DNA of 64,000 bases from RUG11462 sp036308645 (GCA_036308645.1 JAXJVH010000039.1:22960-86959), one strand, 5' to 3'; counted from the first letter of the stretch, positions 34,244 through 43,381 are shown. Numbers and translations: made by a program. Notes: generated by a model not told the origin, from the sequence alone.

Positions 34244-36478
34244 TTACCTCACTTTGTCTAATTTTTTGGTTTTAAGTCTGAGTGCATTTCCTACAACACA
34301 TACCGAACTTAACGACATTGCTATTCCCGCATACATTGGATTTAACAGTATGCCGAAAAAAGGATAAAGCAAGCCTGCCGCAATCGGTATGCCGATGCAA
34401 TTATACAGAAATGCCCAGAACAAATTTTGTTTAATATTTCTGATAGTCAGTTTTGAAAGTATAACAGATTTTAATACGCAATTCAAGTCGGAATTCATAA
34501 GAACTATATCAGCCGATTCAATTGCAATGTCGCTGCCGTTTGAAACTGCGGCGCCGATATCGGCAGTCGCTAAAGCAGGGGAGTCGTTTATGCCGTCGCC
34601 GACCATCATAACCGTGCCTTCGCTTTTAAGTTTTTCAACTACATCCGCCTTTTCCGATGGGAGAACTTGTGAGAAAATTTCATCAATTCCGAGTTGGTTT
34701 CCGATGTATTCTGCCGAAGAATTGTTATCGCCTGTAAGCATAACGGTTTTAATATTCATTTTTTTAAGTTTTGATATAACATCTTTGCTCTCATCACGCA
34801 AAGTATCGGAAATCGAAACAAAGCCGAGCGTTTTGGCGTTTTTGCTTAAATATACAACCGATTTGCCCTGTGATAACGCTTTTTCAGATACGGTATTAAA
34901 TTCATCGGTAGATATGTTGTTTTCATTAAGAAGTCGCTTGTTTCCGCAAAAGTATTCGTCACCGTTTAACGCTAAAGCATATAACCCTTTGCCCGAAATG
35001 TTTTTAAAATCTGCAAAATTGTTTTCAAATTTAATATTTTGTAAGTCTGTGTATTCGCAGACCGCTTTTGCAACGGGATGCTCCGATAAGGATTCAACAG
35101 CGGCTAACATATTTAAAAACAACTTTTTGTCCGTATTGCAAAAGACATTGTCAACGATCATTTTCCCTTTTGTAAGCGTTCCCGTTTTATCAAAAACAAT
35201 CACTTTGGTGTTGTTTGCACGTTCGAGCGCTTCACCGCTTTTAATCAATATTCCGTTTGACGCGCCGAGTCCCGTTCCCACCATAATCGCCGTAGGCGTT
35301 GCAAGACCGAGCGCACAAGGACAGGCTATAACAAGCACGCTTACAAACGCTTTTAAGGTAAGCGAAGAATCTCCCGAGGCAATAATCCAGACTATTGCGG
35401 TAATAACTGATATAACGATTACCGTGGGAACAAATATGCCTGCAACTTTATCGGCAATTTTTGCAATGGGTGCTTTTTTTCCTTGAGCGTCCTCTACAAT
35501 TTTTATGATTTTGTGCAAAGTAGTGTCTTCGCCGACAGATTTTACTCTTGCATAAATCACTCCGTCGCAGTTTATACTGCCGCCTGTTAAAATATCGTCT
35601 GCTTTTTTGTGAACAGGCAGACTTTCTCCCGTAAGCATTGATTCATCAACCGAACTTTCACCTTTAATAACAATGCAGTCGGTTGGAATTTTAGCACCCG
35701 GTTTTATGATAACAATATCGTCAACTTTAAGTTCGGAGGTTTTAACCGTTAATTCTTTTTCATCTTTTAAAACTACTGCGGTATCGGGAGATAAGGACAT
35801 AAGTTTTTTTATTGTATCTTTGGTTTTTTCCTTATTCCTGTTTTCTAAAAATTTACCGAGCATAATAAACGTCAGCACTACCGCCGCCGATTCAAAATAA
35901 AGTTCGTGAGCAACATTATGGTGTGAAAAAGGTATAGAAAAAGTGATGTAAAGACTGTAAATAAAAGAAGCAGTACTTCCGATTGCTACTAATGAGTCCA
36001 TATTAGGATGAAGAAGAAAAAGCGAGCGGAAACCGTTTATAAAGAACTTTCTTCCAATAAACATAATAGGAATAGTCAGTAACATCTGAATAATAGCAAA
36101 ATTATACGGATACTTTTCGGAATTAAATATTTCGGGTAACGGTAATCCGTCTATCAGCATAGTACCCATGGAAATATACAAAAGCAATCCGCAAAGTATG
36201 AAAGAAGCAATTATCGGCGCTTTTGTGTTATCTTTCTTATTTTGTTTGACTGTAAATTTTTCTTTTTGCTCTTCGATTATAGTAAATCCGGCTTTTTGAA
36301 CAGCCGTAATTATTTTTTCTTCCGTTTCTTTTGTACCGTCGAAAATTACATTCATTTTAGAAGTTGTGAGATTAACGGAACAACTTGACACTCCGTCAAT
36401 TCTTTTTGTAACACGCTCAACGCTTGCGCTGCAAGCGGCGCAACTCATTCCACCGATGATAAATATTTTCTCTGTCAT
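34244..36478 (-). CDS. copA: Cu(+)-exporting P1B-type ATPase
   Basis: A 744-residue copper exporter. It begins with one HMA domain (GMSCAACSASV, about residues 9-19), followed by about eight membrane segments, the TGES actuator motif, the CPC metal site in the sixth helix near residue 383, phosphorylated Asp in DKTGTLTKG near 427, SEHPVAKA near 465 (the P1B HP motif), and GDGINDSPAL. The CPC together with HMA cysteines and the C-terminal helix pattern favours Cu(I) over Zn/Cd. A TTGACT-17-TATAAT promoter lies upstream with a palindrome in its spacer. Confidence 0.95.
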   Translation of the reverse strand: MTEKIFIIGGMSCAACSASVERVTKRIDGVSSCSVNLTTSKMNVIFDGTKETEEKIITAVQKAGFTIIEEQKEKFTVKQNKKDNTKAPIIASFILCGLLLYISMGTMLIDGLPLPEIFNSEKYPYNFAIIQMLLTIPIMFIGRKFFINGFRSLFLLHPNMDSLVAIGSTASFIYSLYITFSIPFSHHNVAHELYFESAAVVLTFIMLGKFLENRNKEKTKDTIKKLMSLSPDTAVVLKDEKELTVKTSELKVDDIVIIKPGAKIPTDCIVIKGESSVDESMLTGESLPVHKKADDILTGGSINCDGVIYARVKSVGEDTTLHKIIKIVEDAQGKKAPIAKIADKVAGIFVPTVIVISVITAIVWIIASGDSSLTLKAFVSVLVIACPCALGLATPTAIMVGTGLGASNGILIKSGEALERANNTKVIVFDKTGTLTKGKMIVDNVFCNTDKKLFLNMLAAVESLSEHPVAKAVCEYTDLQNIKFENNFADFKNISGKGLYALALNGDEYFCGNKRLLNENNISTDEFNTVSEKALSQGKSVVYLSKNAKTLGFVSISDTLRDESKDVISKLKKMNIKTVMLTGDNNSSAEYIGNQLGIDEIFSQVLPSEKADVVEKLKSEGTVMMVGDGINDSPALATADIGAAVSNGSDIAIESADIVLMNSDLNCVLKSVILSKLTIRNIKQNLFWAFLYNCIGIPIAAGLLYPFFGILLNPMYAGIAMSLSSVCVVGNALRLKTKKLDKVR

Positions 36479-36504
36479 GTTAACTCCTTTTATCAGTTTT
36501 CTTT

Positions 36505-36533
36505 ATTATATACCTTTGAATTTCAAAAGTCAA
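36505..36533 (-). promoter_or_regulatory. copA promoter with palindromic spacer
   Basis: On minus, TTGACT (36528-36533), 17 bp, TATAAT (36505-36510). The spacer contains the perfect palindrome TTTGAA-T-TTCAAA (36515-36527), a plausible operator for a copper regulator. No regulator gene is adjacent. Confidence 0.7.
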
Positions 36534-36661
36534 CAAATTTAGTATAGTTTTGTGGATTAAATATTTAATATAGTTTTTGTGAATGAAATATTTTTATTTA
36601 TTATAGGTAATTAAATTCACTTTATTTAATAATCAAAAAATAAAATAATAATCAAAAAATT

Positions 36662-36801
36662 AAAAGCAATAAAGGACATCAAGACGATGTCCTTTATTGC
36701 TTTTCAAAGGGGAAATATGAAAAAGTACATGTTTTGTACCGTAGTCAGTTGTCTGCTTCGCCGGTCGGGGGAATCAAGTCCGACCGGCAAACAGTCGCAA
36801 G
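36662..36801 (-). ncRNA. Candidate structured small RNA ending in a strong terminator
   Basis: No credible protein is encoded between copA and 6S RNA. On the minus strand there is a hairpin with a 9-bp GC-rich stem (GCCGGTCGG/CCGACCGGC at 36760-36788), extended through two internal loops by CTG/CAG and TTG/CAA pairs. A GTACA/TGTAC hairpin (36725-36739) follows, and then a 19-bp perfect stem with loop (36662-36704) followed by a T-rich stretch. This order looks like a small RNA with its terminator. I do not recognise the family. A 72-codon plus-strand frame across the same DNA is not convincing. Confidence 0.45.
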
Positions 36802-36984
36802 TTTTAATATTTTTAGGGGGAATATTTATCTTGCATATTTATAATAACAAAGATATATTAATAAATCTTGAACAGGTTTTGAAACTTGTATTAAAGAAAT
36901 ATTAAAGATTTTGAAAATCTTGAGAAGTAATATAATATATTGTCGAAAGTTGCATTAAAAGGTATTAATATAAAATTGTGAAAT

Positions 36985-37012
36985 AAAAAAACCGCCCTTT
37001 AATCAAGGCAGT
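36985..37012 (-). terminator. Terminator downstream of 6S RNA
   Basis: On minus, CTGCCTT pairs with AAGGGCGG and is followed by seven T, about 25 nt beyond the 6S closing stem. Confidence 0.8.
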
Positions 37013-37034
37013 TTAAAGTTCTAAAAATTATAAA

Positions 37035-37232
37035 TCCCGCCCTGCCGTAGCAGTCTTGCTGTAGATATAACCTGAACAAAATGTCAGGTGGGTGCCCGCC
37101 GAATGGTTTTTGCGCTTCCAACATCCCGTAAGTTTTACGGGGAGGCCTGCAGGTCCCGCCATCCGAGTCAAAGCTCCCTAAATATAAGTGTAGGGTTATA
37201 GTAGCAAAACTGTAAGCGTACAGGGCAGGGGA
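37035..37232 (-). ncRNA. ssrS: 6S RNA
   Basis: A roughly 198-nt RNA on the minus strand whose ends pair as a long closing stem (CCCTGCCCTG against CAGGGCGGGA). The interior is a long irregular hairpin with an open central region and a 7-bp apical stem (CCCGTAA/TTACGGG). The 3' side has GGGCACCCACCTG followed by a small hairpin (CTGA...TCAG) and then CTACAGC. This is the same order as the CACCTTGAA hairpin and TTACAGCC segment of the E. coli 6S 3' strand. 6S RNA mimics an open promoter and sequesters sigma-A RNA polymerase in stationary phase. Exact ends are estimated. Confidence 0.78.
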
Positions 37233-37259
37233 ATTTTAAATAAACTATTCTTCAAATAA

Positions 37260-37556
37260 TTATTCTTCGTTAATTTCGTAAAAATCTTCAAGACGGTTTA
37301 TGAAATTATCAGCAACCGTTTCATACTCGTCATCATCTTCGATTTCTTCAAAATATGTTTCGTCTTCCTCTTCAACGGCTTTCATAATAACCAGAGTGCC
37401 GTCGTCGTCATCGTTGGGAGAGCCGTCCTCACCACACGGAGAAAGCGCAACGTATTTATTATCTCCGTCTTCATAAGCGTCGAGTATTTCAAAGTTATAT
37501 TTATTACCTTCTTCATCGGTAAGTTCAACTAAATCAGGTGTGTATTCTTCATTCAT
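37260..37556 (-). CDS. DUF1292 family protein
   Basis: A 98-residue, very acidic protein (YrzB-like). The segment DLVELTDEEGNKYNFEILD...VALSP followed by an acidic C-terminus is typical of DUF1292; its function is unknown. In many Firmicutes the family sits beside yrrK/yrzL, but not here. ATG at 37556 has AAGGAG 9 bp before it and is preferred over longer forms to 37589. The 6S RNA gene lies directly downstream on the same strand. Confidence 0.88.
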   Translation of the reverse strand: MNEEYTPDLVELTDEEGNKYNFEILDAYEDGDNKYVALSPCGEDGSPNDDDDGTLVIMKAVEEEDETYFEEIEDDDEYETVADNFINRLEDFYEINEE

Positions 37557-37723
37557 TTTAAAATTCTCCTTGATAGATATTCTACTCATATTTTACTATG
37601 AATATTACTTTTAGTCAATAATTTTTATTAAAAAATTTGCAAACAATAATTATTATTGATTTTTAGCAAATTTTAATGTATTATTATAAAGTATTAATTA
37701 ATAAATTTTAAGGAAGATGCTAT

Positions 37724-38836
37724 TTGAATTTTGTTGCACCCTGTCTTTTCGGTTTAGAGGGAATTTTAGCCGATGAACTTAAAAGACTTGATATAAAAGA
37801 TGTAAAGGCAGAAAACGGCAGAGTGCTGTTTTCGGGCGACAGTTATACTTTGGCGAGAGCAAATATAAATCTCAGAACTGCCGAGAGAGTTCTTATTTTG
37901 GTAGGCAGATTTAAGGCTCGTGATTTTACCGAACTTTTTGAAAATATAAAAAATCTGCCGTTTGAAAATTTTATCGGAAAATCCGACGCATTCCCCGTAA
38001 AAGGTTGGTCTTTGCAGTCAAAACTTCATTCCGTACCCGATTGCCAAAAGATTATTAAAAAGGCTATTGTAGAAAGATTGAAAACAAAATATAACACCGA
38101 TTGGTTCGACGAAACCGGTAAAAAGTATCAAATTCTGTTTTCCATTTTCAAAGATGAAGTATCGGTTATGATTGATACTTCGGGCGAGGGATTGCATAAA
38201 CGAGGCTACAGAGCAAATGCAAACGAAGCGCCGATTAAGGAAACGCTTGCAGCCGCTTTTTGTCTGCTTGCGAGAATTTATCCCGATACGGTTATGTTCG
38301 ACCCTTTTTGCGGCTCAGGTACAATTCTTATTGAAGCGGCTACAATTGCAAATAATATTGCTCCCGGATTAAAGCGTGGCTTTATATCCGAGGGATTTGA
38401 CTTTTTAAAGCAAGACGCTTTCAGAGTGGAAAGAGAAAGGGCAATTGAGGCGATAAAACGCACTTCGGATTTTAAGGCTTACGGCTCGGATATTGACAGT
38501 AAGGCTTTGGTAATTGCAAAGGAAAATGCAAAAAAAGCAGGGGTTTCCGATTGCATTGAATTTACAAAAGGCGATATAAAAGATTTTTCCATTGATCGGG
38601 AAAGGGCGCTTGTAATTACAAATCCGCCTTACGGCGAGCGTTTGCTTGATATAAAGGAAGCGGAAAAACTTTATAAAATAATGGGCGAAAAATTTGTAAA
38701 GCAACGTGGAAGAAAATATTATGTTATTACGCCCGATGAACAGTTTGAAAAGATTTTCGGAAGAGAAGCCGATAAAAGAAGAAAACTTTACAACGGAAAC
38801 ATAAAATGTCAGTTATATATGTATTTTAAGGCTTGA
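37724..38836 (+). CDS. THUMP-domain class I SAM-dependent RNA methyltransferase (RlmL/YpsC-like)
   Basis: A 370-residue methyltransferase, likely 23S rRNA guanine-N2. The N-terminal THUMP domain covers about residues 40-155. The catalytic domain has FDPFCGSGTILIEAA near 190-204 as the SAM site and NPPYGERL near 305 as the catalytic motif IV. The short single-domain YpsC layout differs from the fused E. coli RlmKL. TTG at 37724 follows AAGGAAG. Confidence 0.92.
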   Translation: MNFVAPCLFGLEGILADELKRLDIKDVKAENGRVLFSGDSYTLARANINLRTAERVLILVGRFKARDFTELFENIKNLPFENFIGKSDAFPVKGWSLQSKLHSVPDCQKIIKKAIVERLKTKYNTDWFDETGKKYQILFSIFKDEVSVMIDTSGEGLHKRGYRANANEAPIKETLAAAFCLLARIYPDTVMFDPFCGSGTILIEAATIANNIAPGLKRGFISEGFDFLKQDAFRVERERAIEAIKRTSDFKAYGSDIDSKALVIAKENAKKAGVSDCIEFTKGDIKDFSIDRERALVITNPPYGERLLDIKEAEKLYKIMGEKFVKQRGRKYYVITPDEQFEKIFGREADKRRKLYNGNIKCQLYMYFKA

Positions 38837-38885
38837 TTTTTTTAAAAAGGGAATTATAAAATTTAAGGGGAATATTTTTAAAAAT

Positions 38886-39827
38886 ATGAAAACATATTTT
38901 ATAGTTAATCCGAATTCGGGTAACAGCAGCGTTTTAAAAACCGTAAAGTCATTAGTTCAAAATAAAGATATTGATTATGAAATAATTACTACCGAATATT
39001 CGCATCACGCACAGGAAATCGCAAAAAACATTGCTATGAGAAATAAAGAATGTCGGATTTTTGCTTGCGGCGGCGACGGTACTATTTTTGATGTTGTAAA
39101 CGGTGCGGTCGGATATGAAAATGTTGAAATAGGCGTCATTCCCTGCGGTTCGGGTAACGATTATATAAAATATTTCGGTAAAAAAGAAGATTTTCTTTGT
39201 GATGATAACATTATAAACGGCAAACCCGTTGAAGTCGATTTGATAAAGTTTCAAGATAAATACTGCGTTAATATTGCTTCTATCGGTATGGACGCTTATG
39301 TTTGTAAGCAAAAAAACAAAATGCAGTTTTTATCAAGAATAAGCGGTAATCTTGCTTATATAGTTTCTTTGTTTATTACGTTTATTTTTAATATGGGCGG
39401 CAGATTTAAAGTTAAAGTAGATGACGGCGACTATATTGAAAAAGATTTTTTGTTTATTGTGGCGGCGAACGGCAGGTTTTACGGCGGCTCGTTTAACCCT
39501 ACTCCGAATGCCGTTATAAACGACGGTTTTATTGATTTGCTTTTGCTCGAAAAAGTGAGAAGATACAAAGTTATCACGCTTATGAGAAAGTATCAGCAGG
39601 GAAAACATTTGGATATTCCTAATCTGTGTAAATTGGTTCATGCAAAACGTGTTGAGGTTATAAGCAAAAAAGTAATTCCCGTAAATCTTGACGGAGAACT
39701 GTTTGATTCCGAATCCGCCGTTTTTGAAATAGCCGAAAAAGCGATAAAATTTATTGTTCCTTTAAAAATTTATGAAAAAATACATAAAAAAGAAGAAAAA
39801 ACAGTGGCAAAAGCGCAAGTTTTTTAA
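38886..39827 (+). CDS. Diacylglycerol/lipid kinase family protein
   Basis: A 313-residue soluble lipid kinase of the DgkB/YegS family, which phosphorylates diacylglycerol so that it re-enters phospholipid synthesis. FIVNPNSGN at the N-terminus, the nucleotide motif CGGDGTIFDVVNG near 60-72 and PCGSGNDY near 85 are diagnostic. A C-terminal beta-sandwich follows, ending in NLDGELFDSE. It is preceded by an AAGGGG-type site. Its terminator may be the AT-rich 16-bp inverted repeat at 39877-39915. Confidence 0.9.
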   Translation: MKTYFIVNPNSGNSSVLKTVKSLVQNKDIDYEIITTEYSHHAQEIAKNIAMRNKECRIFACGGDGTIFDVVNGAVGYENVEIGVIPCGSGNDYIKYFGKKEDFLCDDNIINGKPVEVDLIKFQDKYCVNIASIGMDAYVCKQKNKMQFLSRISGNLAYIVSLFITFIFNMGGRFKVKVDDGDYIEKDFLFIVAANGRFYGGSFNPTPNAVINDGFIDLLLLEKVRRYKVITLMRKYQQGKHLDIPNLCKLVHAKRVEVISKKVIPVNLDGELFDSESAVFEIAEKAIKFIVPLKIYEKIHKKEEKTVAKAQVF

Positions 39828-39862
39828 AATAATATTATAAAATTATGAACAAAAAGTTAAAC

Positions 39863-39879
39863 TTTGACCTTTTCTGACT
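39863..39879 (-). promoter_or_regulatory. CtsR-like operator upstream of groES
   Basis: TTTGACC-TTT-TCTGACT matches the reversed CtsR tandem heptad (GGTCAAA-N3-GGTCAAA) with correct 3-bp spacing. The second heptad has A at the first base (allowed) and one true mismatch. It lies 16 bp before the -35 box. No CIRCE element is present. Confidence 0.5.
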
Positions 39880-39915
39880 TTTTTTCAAAAAAGACTTGAT
39901 TTTTTGAAAAAAAGT
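39877..39915. repeat. 16-bp perfect AT-rich inverted repeat over the groES promoter
   Basis: ACTTTTTTTCAAAAAA and its exact complement are separated by GACTTGA. The repeat covers the -35 box of groES. It may terminate the upstream lipid kinase transcript or act as an operator. Confidence 0.7.
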
Positions 39916-39923
39916 ATTAGAAT
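39896..39923 (+). promoter_or_regulatory. Putative groES-groEL promoter
   Basis: TTGATT (39896-39901), 16 bp, TAGAAT (39918-39923), followed by an 80-nt leader. Confidence 0.55.
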
Positions 39924-40003
39924 ATTGATATGCCTAAAGGAAAGGTATAGTAAACCACTTTGGCAGAAATTTAAATTCTATAATTTTTTTGGAGGTAAAC
40001 GAA

Positions 40004-40288
40004 ATGACAATCAAACCATTAACAGACAGAGTTGTCGTAAAAATGGAAGAGGCAGAGGAAACCACCAAAGCCGGAATTATTTTAACTAATTCAGCAAAAG
40101 AGAAACCGCAGATAGCGCAGGTTGTGGCGGTAGGCCCCGGCGGCGTTGTAGACGGATGCGATGTAGAGATGCTCGTTGAAGTCGGCGACAGAGTTTTGCT
40201 AAATAAATATGCAGGAACAGAAGTAAAGGTTGACGATGAAGAGTATATCATTGTTCGTCAGTCGGATATTCTTGCTGTGGTTGAATAA
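40004..40288 (+). CDS. groES: Co-chaperonin GroES
   Basis: The 94-residue lid of the GroEL folding chamber. KPLTDRVVVKMEEAEETTKAGI at the N-terminus, the mobile loop, and NKYAGTEVKVDDEEYIIV are characteristic. ATG at 40004 has GGAGG about 7 bp upstream and is preferred over an upstream in-frame start at 39989. It is transcribed with groEL. Confidence 0.98.
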   Translation: MTIKPLTDRVVVKMEEAEETTKAGIILTNSAKEKPQIAQVVAVGPGGVVDGCDVEMLVEVGDRVLLNKYAGTEVKVDDEEYIIVRQSDILAVVE

Positions 40289-40313
40289 TTTTTAAAAAGG
40301 AGATTTTACTATT

Positions 40314-41963
40314 ATGGCTAAAGATTTAATTTATGGTGAAGAAGCTCGTAAAAAATTACAGGCAGGCGTTGATAAACTTGCAAATACGGTTAAGGTAACT
40401 TTAGGACCTAAAGGCAGAAATGTAGTGCTTGATAAGCAGTATGGCGCTCCGCTTATTACAAACGACGGCGTTACAATCGCAAAAGAGATTGAACTTCCCG
40501 ACAACTTTGAAAATATGGGCGCTCAACTTGTAAAAGAGGTTGCTACCAAGACAAACGATGTTGCAGGAGACGGTACTACTACCGCTACACTTCTTGCACA
40601 GGCTTTGGTTCGCGAAGGTATGAAAAACGTTACAGCCGGCGCTAACCCGATGGTTGTAAGAAAAGGTATGCAAAAAGCAGTTGACACCGCAGTTGAAACA
40701 ATTATTAAAAATTCTAAAACAATCAACGGCTCTGAAGATATTAAACGTGTAGCGTCTGTTTCTTCTGCCGATGATTACGTAGGCGAACTTATTGCCGACG
40801 CTATGGAAAAGGTAACAAAAGAGGGCGTTATCACTATTGAGGAGTCAAAAACAGCCGATACAACCTGTGAGGTAGTAGAAGGTATGATGTTTGACCGCGG
40901 TTATCTTTCACCTTATATGGTTACCGATACCGATAAAATGGAATGTGAACTTGACAATCCGGCAATTATCATTACCGATAAAAAAATCTCAAACATTCAG
41001 GAAATTTTACCGCTTCTTGAGCAGATAGTTCAAGCAGGAAGAAAGTTCCTTATTATTGCTGAAGATGTTGAAAACGATGCTATTTCAACTATCGTTTTGA
41101 ACAAACTTCGCGGTACATTTACCTGTGCGGCAGTTAAAGCGCCGGGATTTGGCGACAGAAGAAAAGAAATGCTTCAGGATATCGCTATTCTTACAGGCGG
41201 TACTGTTATTTCAGATGAACTCGGTATGGACTTAAAAGAAGCTACTCTTGATATGTGCGGTTGTGCAAAAACCGTTAAAATCACAAAAGAGAATACTACA
41301 ATTGTAAACGGTTCAGGCAATCAGGCAGAAATTAAAGCACGTTGCGAACAGATTAAAATGCAGATAGAAAAAACCACTTCTGACTTTGATAAAGAAAAAT
41401 TGCAGGAGCGTCTTGCAAAACTTGCAGGCGGTGTTGCTGTAATTAAAGTCGGCGCTGCTACCGAGATTGAAATGAAAGAGAAAAAACTTCGTATTGAAGA
41501 CGCTCTTTCGGCTACTAAAGCAGCAGTAGAAGAAGGAATTGTTGCAGGCGGCGGTACTGCTTTGCTTAATGTAATTCCTGAAGTTAAAGCGGTTGTTGAA
41601 TCTTCCGAGGGCGATGAAAAAACAGGCGCTCAGATTGTTCTTAAAGCACTTGAAGAGCCCGTAAGACAAATTGCTGCTAACGCAGGTCTTGACGGTAGCG
41701 TTATTATTGCTAAAATTCTTGAAAGCGGAAAGGTTAATTACGGTTTTGACGCTTACAATGAAGTTTACGGTGATATGATTGAAGCAGGTATCGTTGACCC
41801 GACAAAGGTTACACGTTCAGCTTTGCAGAATGCAGCGTCTGTAGCCGCTATGGTGCTTACAACAGAAAGTTTAGTTTCTGATAATAAAGAAGATGCAGCT
41901 AAAGAAGCTGCCGCAGCTGCAGCTGCCGGTATGGCAGGCGGCGGAATGGGTGGCATGTATTAA
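40314..41963 (+). CDS. groEL: Chaperonin GroEL
   Basis: The 549-residue ATP-dependent chaperonin forming double heptameric rings. VTLGPKGRNV near 28-37 and GDGTTTATLLAQ near 86 form the ATP site, and GGGTALL lies near 413. The C-terminus is the flexible GGMGGMY tail. It starts 25 bp after groES with AAGGAG and is followed by a strong terminator. Confidence 0.99.
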   Translation: MAKDLIYGEEARKKLQAGVDKLANTVKVTLGPKGRNVVLDKQYGAPLITNDGVTIAKEIELPDNFENMGAQLVKEVATKTNDVAGDGTTTATLLAQALVREGMKNVTAGANPMVVRKGMQKAVDTAVETIIKNSKTINGSEDIKRVASVSSADDYVGELIADAMEKVTKEGVITIEESKTADTTCEVVEGMMFDRGYLSPYMVTDTDKMECELDNPAIIITDKKISNIQEILPLLEQIVQAGRKFLIIAEDVENDAISTIVLNKLRGTFTCAAVKAPGFGDRRKEMLQDIAILTGGTVISDELGMDLKEATLDMCGCAKTVKITKENTTIVNGSGNQAEIKARCEQIKMQIEKTTSDFDKEKLQERLAKLAGGVAVIKVGAATEIEMKEKKLRIEDALSATKAAVEEGIVAGGGTALLNVIPEVKAVVESSEGDEKTGAQIVLKALEEPVRQIAANAGLDGSVIIAKILESGKVNYGFDAYNEVYGDMIEAGIVDPTKVTRSALQNAASVAAMVLTTESLVSDNKEDAAKEAAAAAAAGMAGGGMGGMY

Positions 41964-41979
41964 TAAATAAAGATTTAAA

Positions 41980-42013
41980 GCTAAGGTCGATAAAAAATCG
42001 GCCTTAGCATTTT
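41980..42013 (+). terminator. groESL terminator
   Basis: GCTAAGGTCGAT pairs with ATCGGCCTTAGC around a 5-A loop, followed by ATTTT. Confidence 0.85.
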
Positions 42014-42022
42014 AAGGTTATT

Positions 42023-43381
42023 ATGGGGAATTTTTTTTCAAGATTTAAAATAAGATTAAAACCTATTCAAATAATAGCTATAGGTTTTGCGCTGATAATT
42101 TTATGCGGAGCAATAATACTTACCTTACCTGTTTCATCAGCTAAAGGTGAATGGTCTTCGTTTTCCGATTGCTTTTTTACAACTACTTCGGCTACTTGCG
42201 TTACCGGACTTGTTGTGCGTGACACAGGAACTTATTGGAGTGTATTCGGACAGCTTATTATACTTCTTTTGATTCAGGTGGGCGGTATTGGATTTATGAC
42301 TGTTGCCACACTTTTTGCTTTTGTTCTAGGTAAAAAAATTACATTAAAGCAAAGAGGTCTTATTCAGGAATCGATAAATACCGACTATCCGGGTGGACTT
42401 GTTCGTCTTATGAAAAAAATTATTGTCGGTACTTTTGTTATTGAAGGTATCGGCGCCGTTATTCTCGGGATAAGGTTTTCTTTTGATTTTGGTTTTTTTA
42501 AAGGTATGTATTACGGCATATTTCATTCCATATCGGCGTTTTGCAATGCAGGATTTGACCTTCTCGGAGCTGATTACGGAGAGTATTGTTCACTCACTAA
42601 TTATGCAGATGATATAACTGTTAATTTAACAATTATTTTGCTTGTTGTTATAGGCGGTATAGGATTTTTGGTGTGGAGCGATATTTGGACACATAAATTT
42701 CATTTAAGAGCATATTCAATACATTCAAAAATTGTTCTTTCCGTAACTTTGGCTTTGCTTGCTTTCGGTACATTATTTTTCTTTATGATGGAAAGTGCCA
42801 ACAATCAGGAATTTGCCAATGAAACCTTTAAAAATAAGCTGTTGTTATCCTTTTTTCAATCGGGAACTACCAGAACCGCAGGCTTTAATACCTGTGATTT
42901 GGAAGGACTTTCAACAGGCTCTAAACTTTTAACTATTATTTATATGTTTATAGGCGGAAGTCCGGGTTCTACTGCAGGCGGTATTAAAACCACTACTTTT
43001 GTTGTTTTGTTATTAAGCCTTATAGCTACTGTAAGAGGAACTCCTGACTTGAATATCTTTAAAAGAAGACTTGAAGCTGACGCATCGAGAAAAGCTAATG
43101 CGGTTGTGCTTACAAATATGTCGCTTGCTATATTTGCGGCAATTGTAATAAGTGTAAATCATAATTTCTTACTTGAAGATGTTTTTATAGAGACTTTTTC
43201 AGCAATAGGTACGGTTGGACTTTCAACAGGCATTACAAGGTCTTTAAATGAAGTTGAAAGAATTGTTATATGCATACTTATGTATTGCGGTAGGGTAGGT
43301 TCTCTGTCGTTTGCAATTTCTTTTTCAAAAAGTAAAGTTCATAATATCAGGCGGCCTGAAACAAAAATCAGTATAGGATAG
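42023..43381 (+). CDS. ktrB: Potassium uptake channel subunit, KtrB/TrkH family
   Basis: A 452-residue membrane protein with four M1-P-M2 repeats. The selectivity-filter glycines can be seen in TSATCVTGLVV, SAFCNAGFDL, TTRTAGFNT and AIGTVGLSTG. It forms a Na+- or H+-coupled K+ uptake system with the cytosolic ring protein encoded next. The length fits KtrB better than the longer TrkH. Its start lies 10 bp after the groEL terminator stem, so its own promoter is not evident and read-through may contribute. Confidence 0.92.
   Translation: MGNFFSRFKIRLKPIQIIAIGFALIILCGAIILTLPVSSAKGEWSSFSDCFFTTTSATCVTGLVVRDTGTYWSVFGQLIILLLIQVGGIGFMTVATLFAFVLGKKITLKQRGLIQESINTDYPGGLVRLMKKIIVGTFVIEGIGAVILGIRFSFDFGFFKGMYYGIFHSISAFCNAGFDLLGADYGEYCSLTNYADDITVNLTIILLVVIGGIGFLVWSDIWTHKFHLRAYSIHSKIVLSVTLALLAFGTLFFFMMESANNQEFANETFKNKLLLSFFQSGTTRTAGFNTCDLEGLSTGSKLLTIIYMFIGGSPGSTAGGIKTTTFVVLLLSLIATVRGTPDLNIFKRRLEADASRKANAVVLTNMSLAIFAAIVISVNHNFLLEDVFIETFSAIGTVGLSTGITRSLNEVERIVICILMYCGRVGSLSFAISFSKSKVHNIRRPETKISIG

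Noticed and set aside
34389..35486. A 365-codon plus-strand open frame opposite copA
   Set aside because: It is antisense to a clearly conserved P-type ATPase, has no ribosome-binding site and has a composition typical of shadow frames.
36687..36905. A 72-codon plus-strand frame starting near the 19-bp stem
   Set aside because: Its start lies within a terminator stem, the coding region crosses strong RNA hairpins, and no family resemblance is seen. The structured RNA reading on the minus strand explains the DNA better.
37035..37232. Signal recognition particle RNA, tmRNA or RNase P RNA as identity of the RNA beside the DUF1292 gene
   Set aside because: The GGAAG SRP loop motif, the tmRNA acceptor/T-arm and the RNase P core segments are all missing, while the 3' strand follows the order of 6S RNA.
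39828..40003. CIRCE element for HrcA upstream of groES
   Set aside because: No TTAGCACTC-N9-GAGTGCTAA or near match is present.
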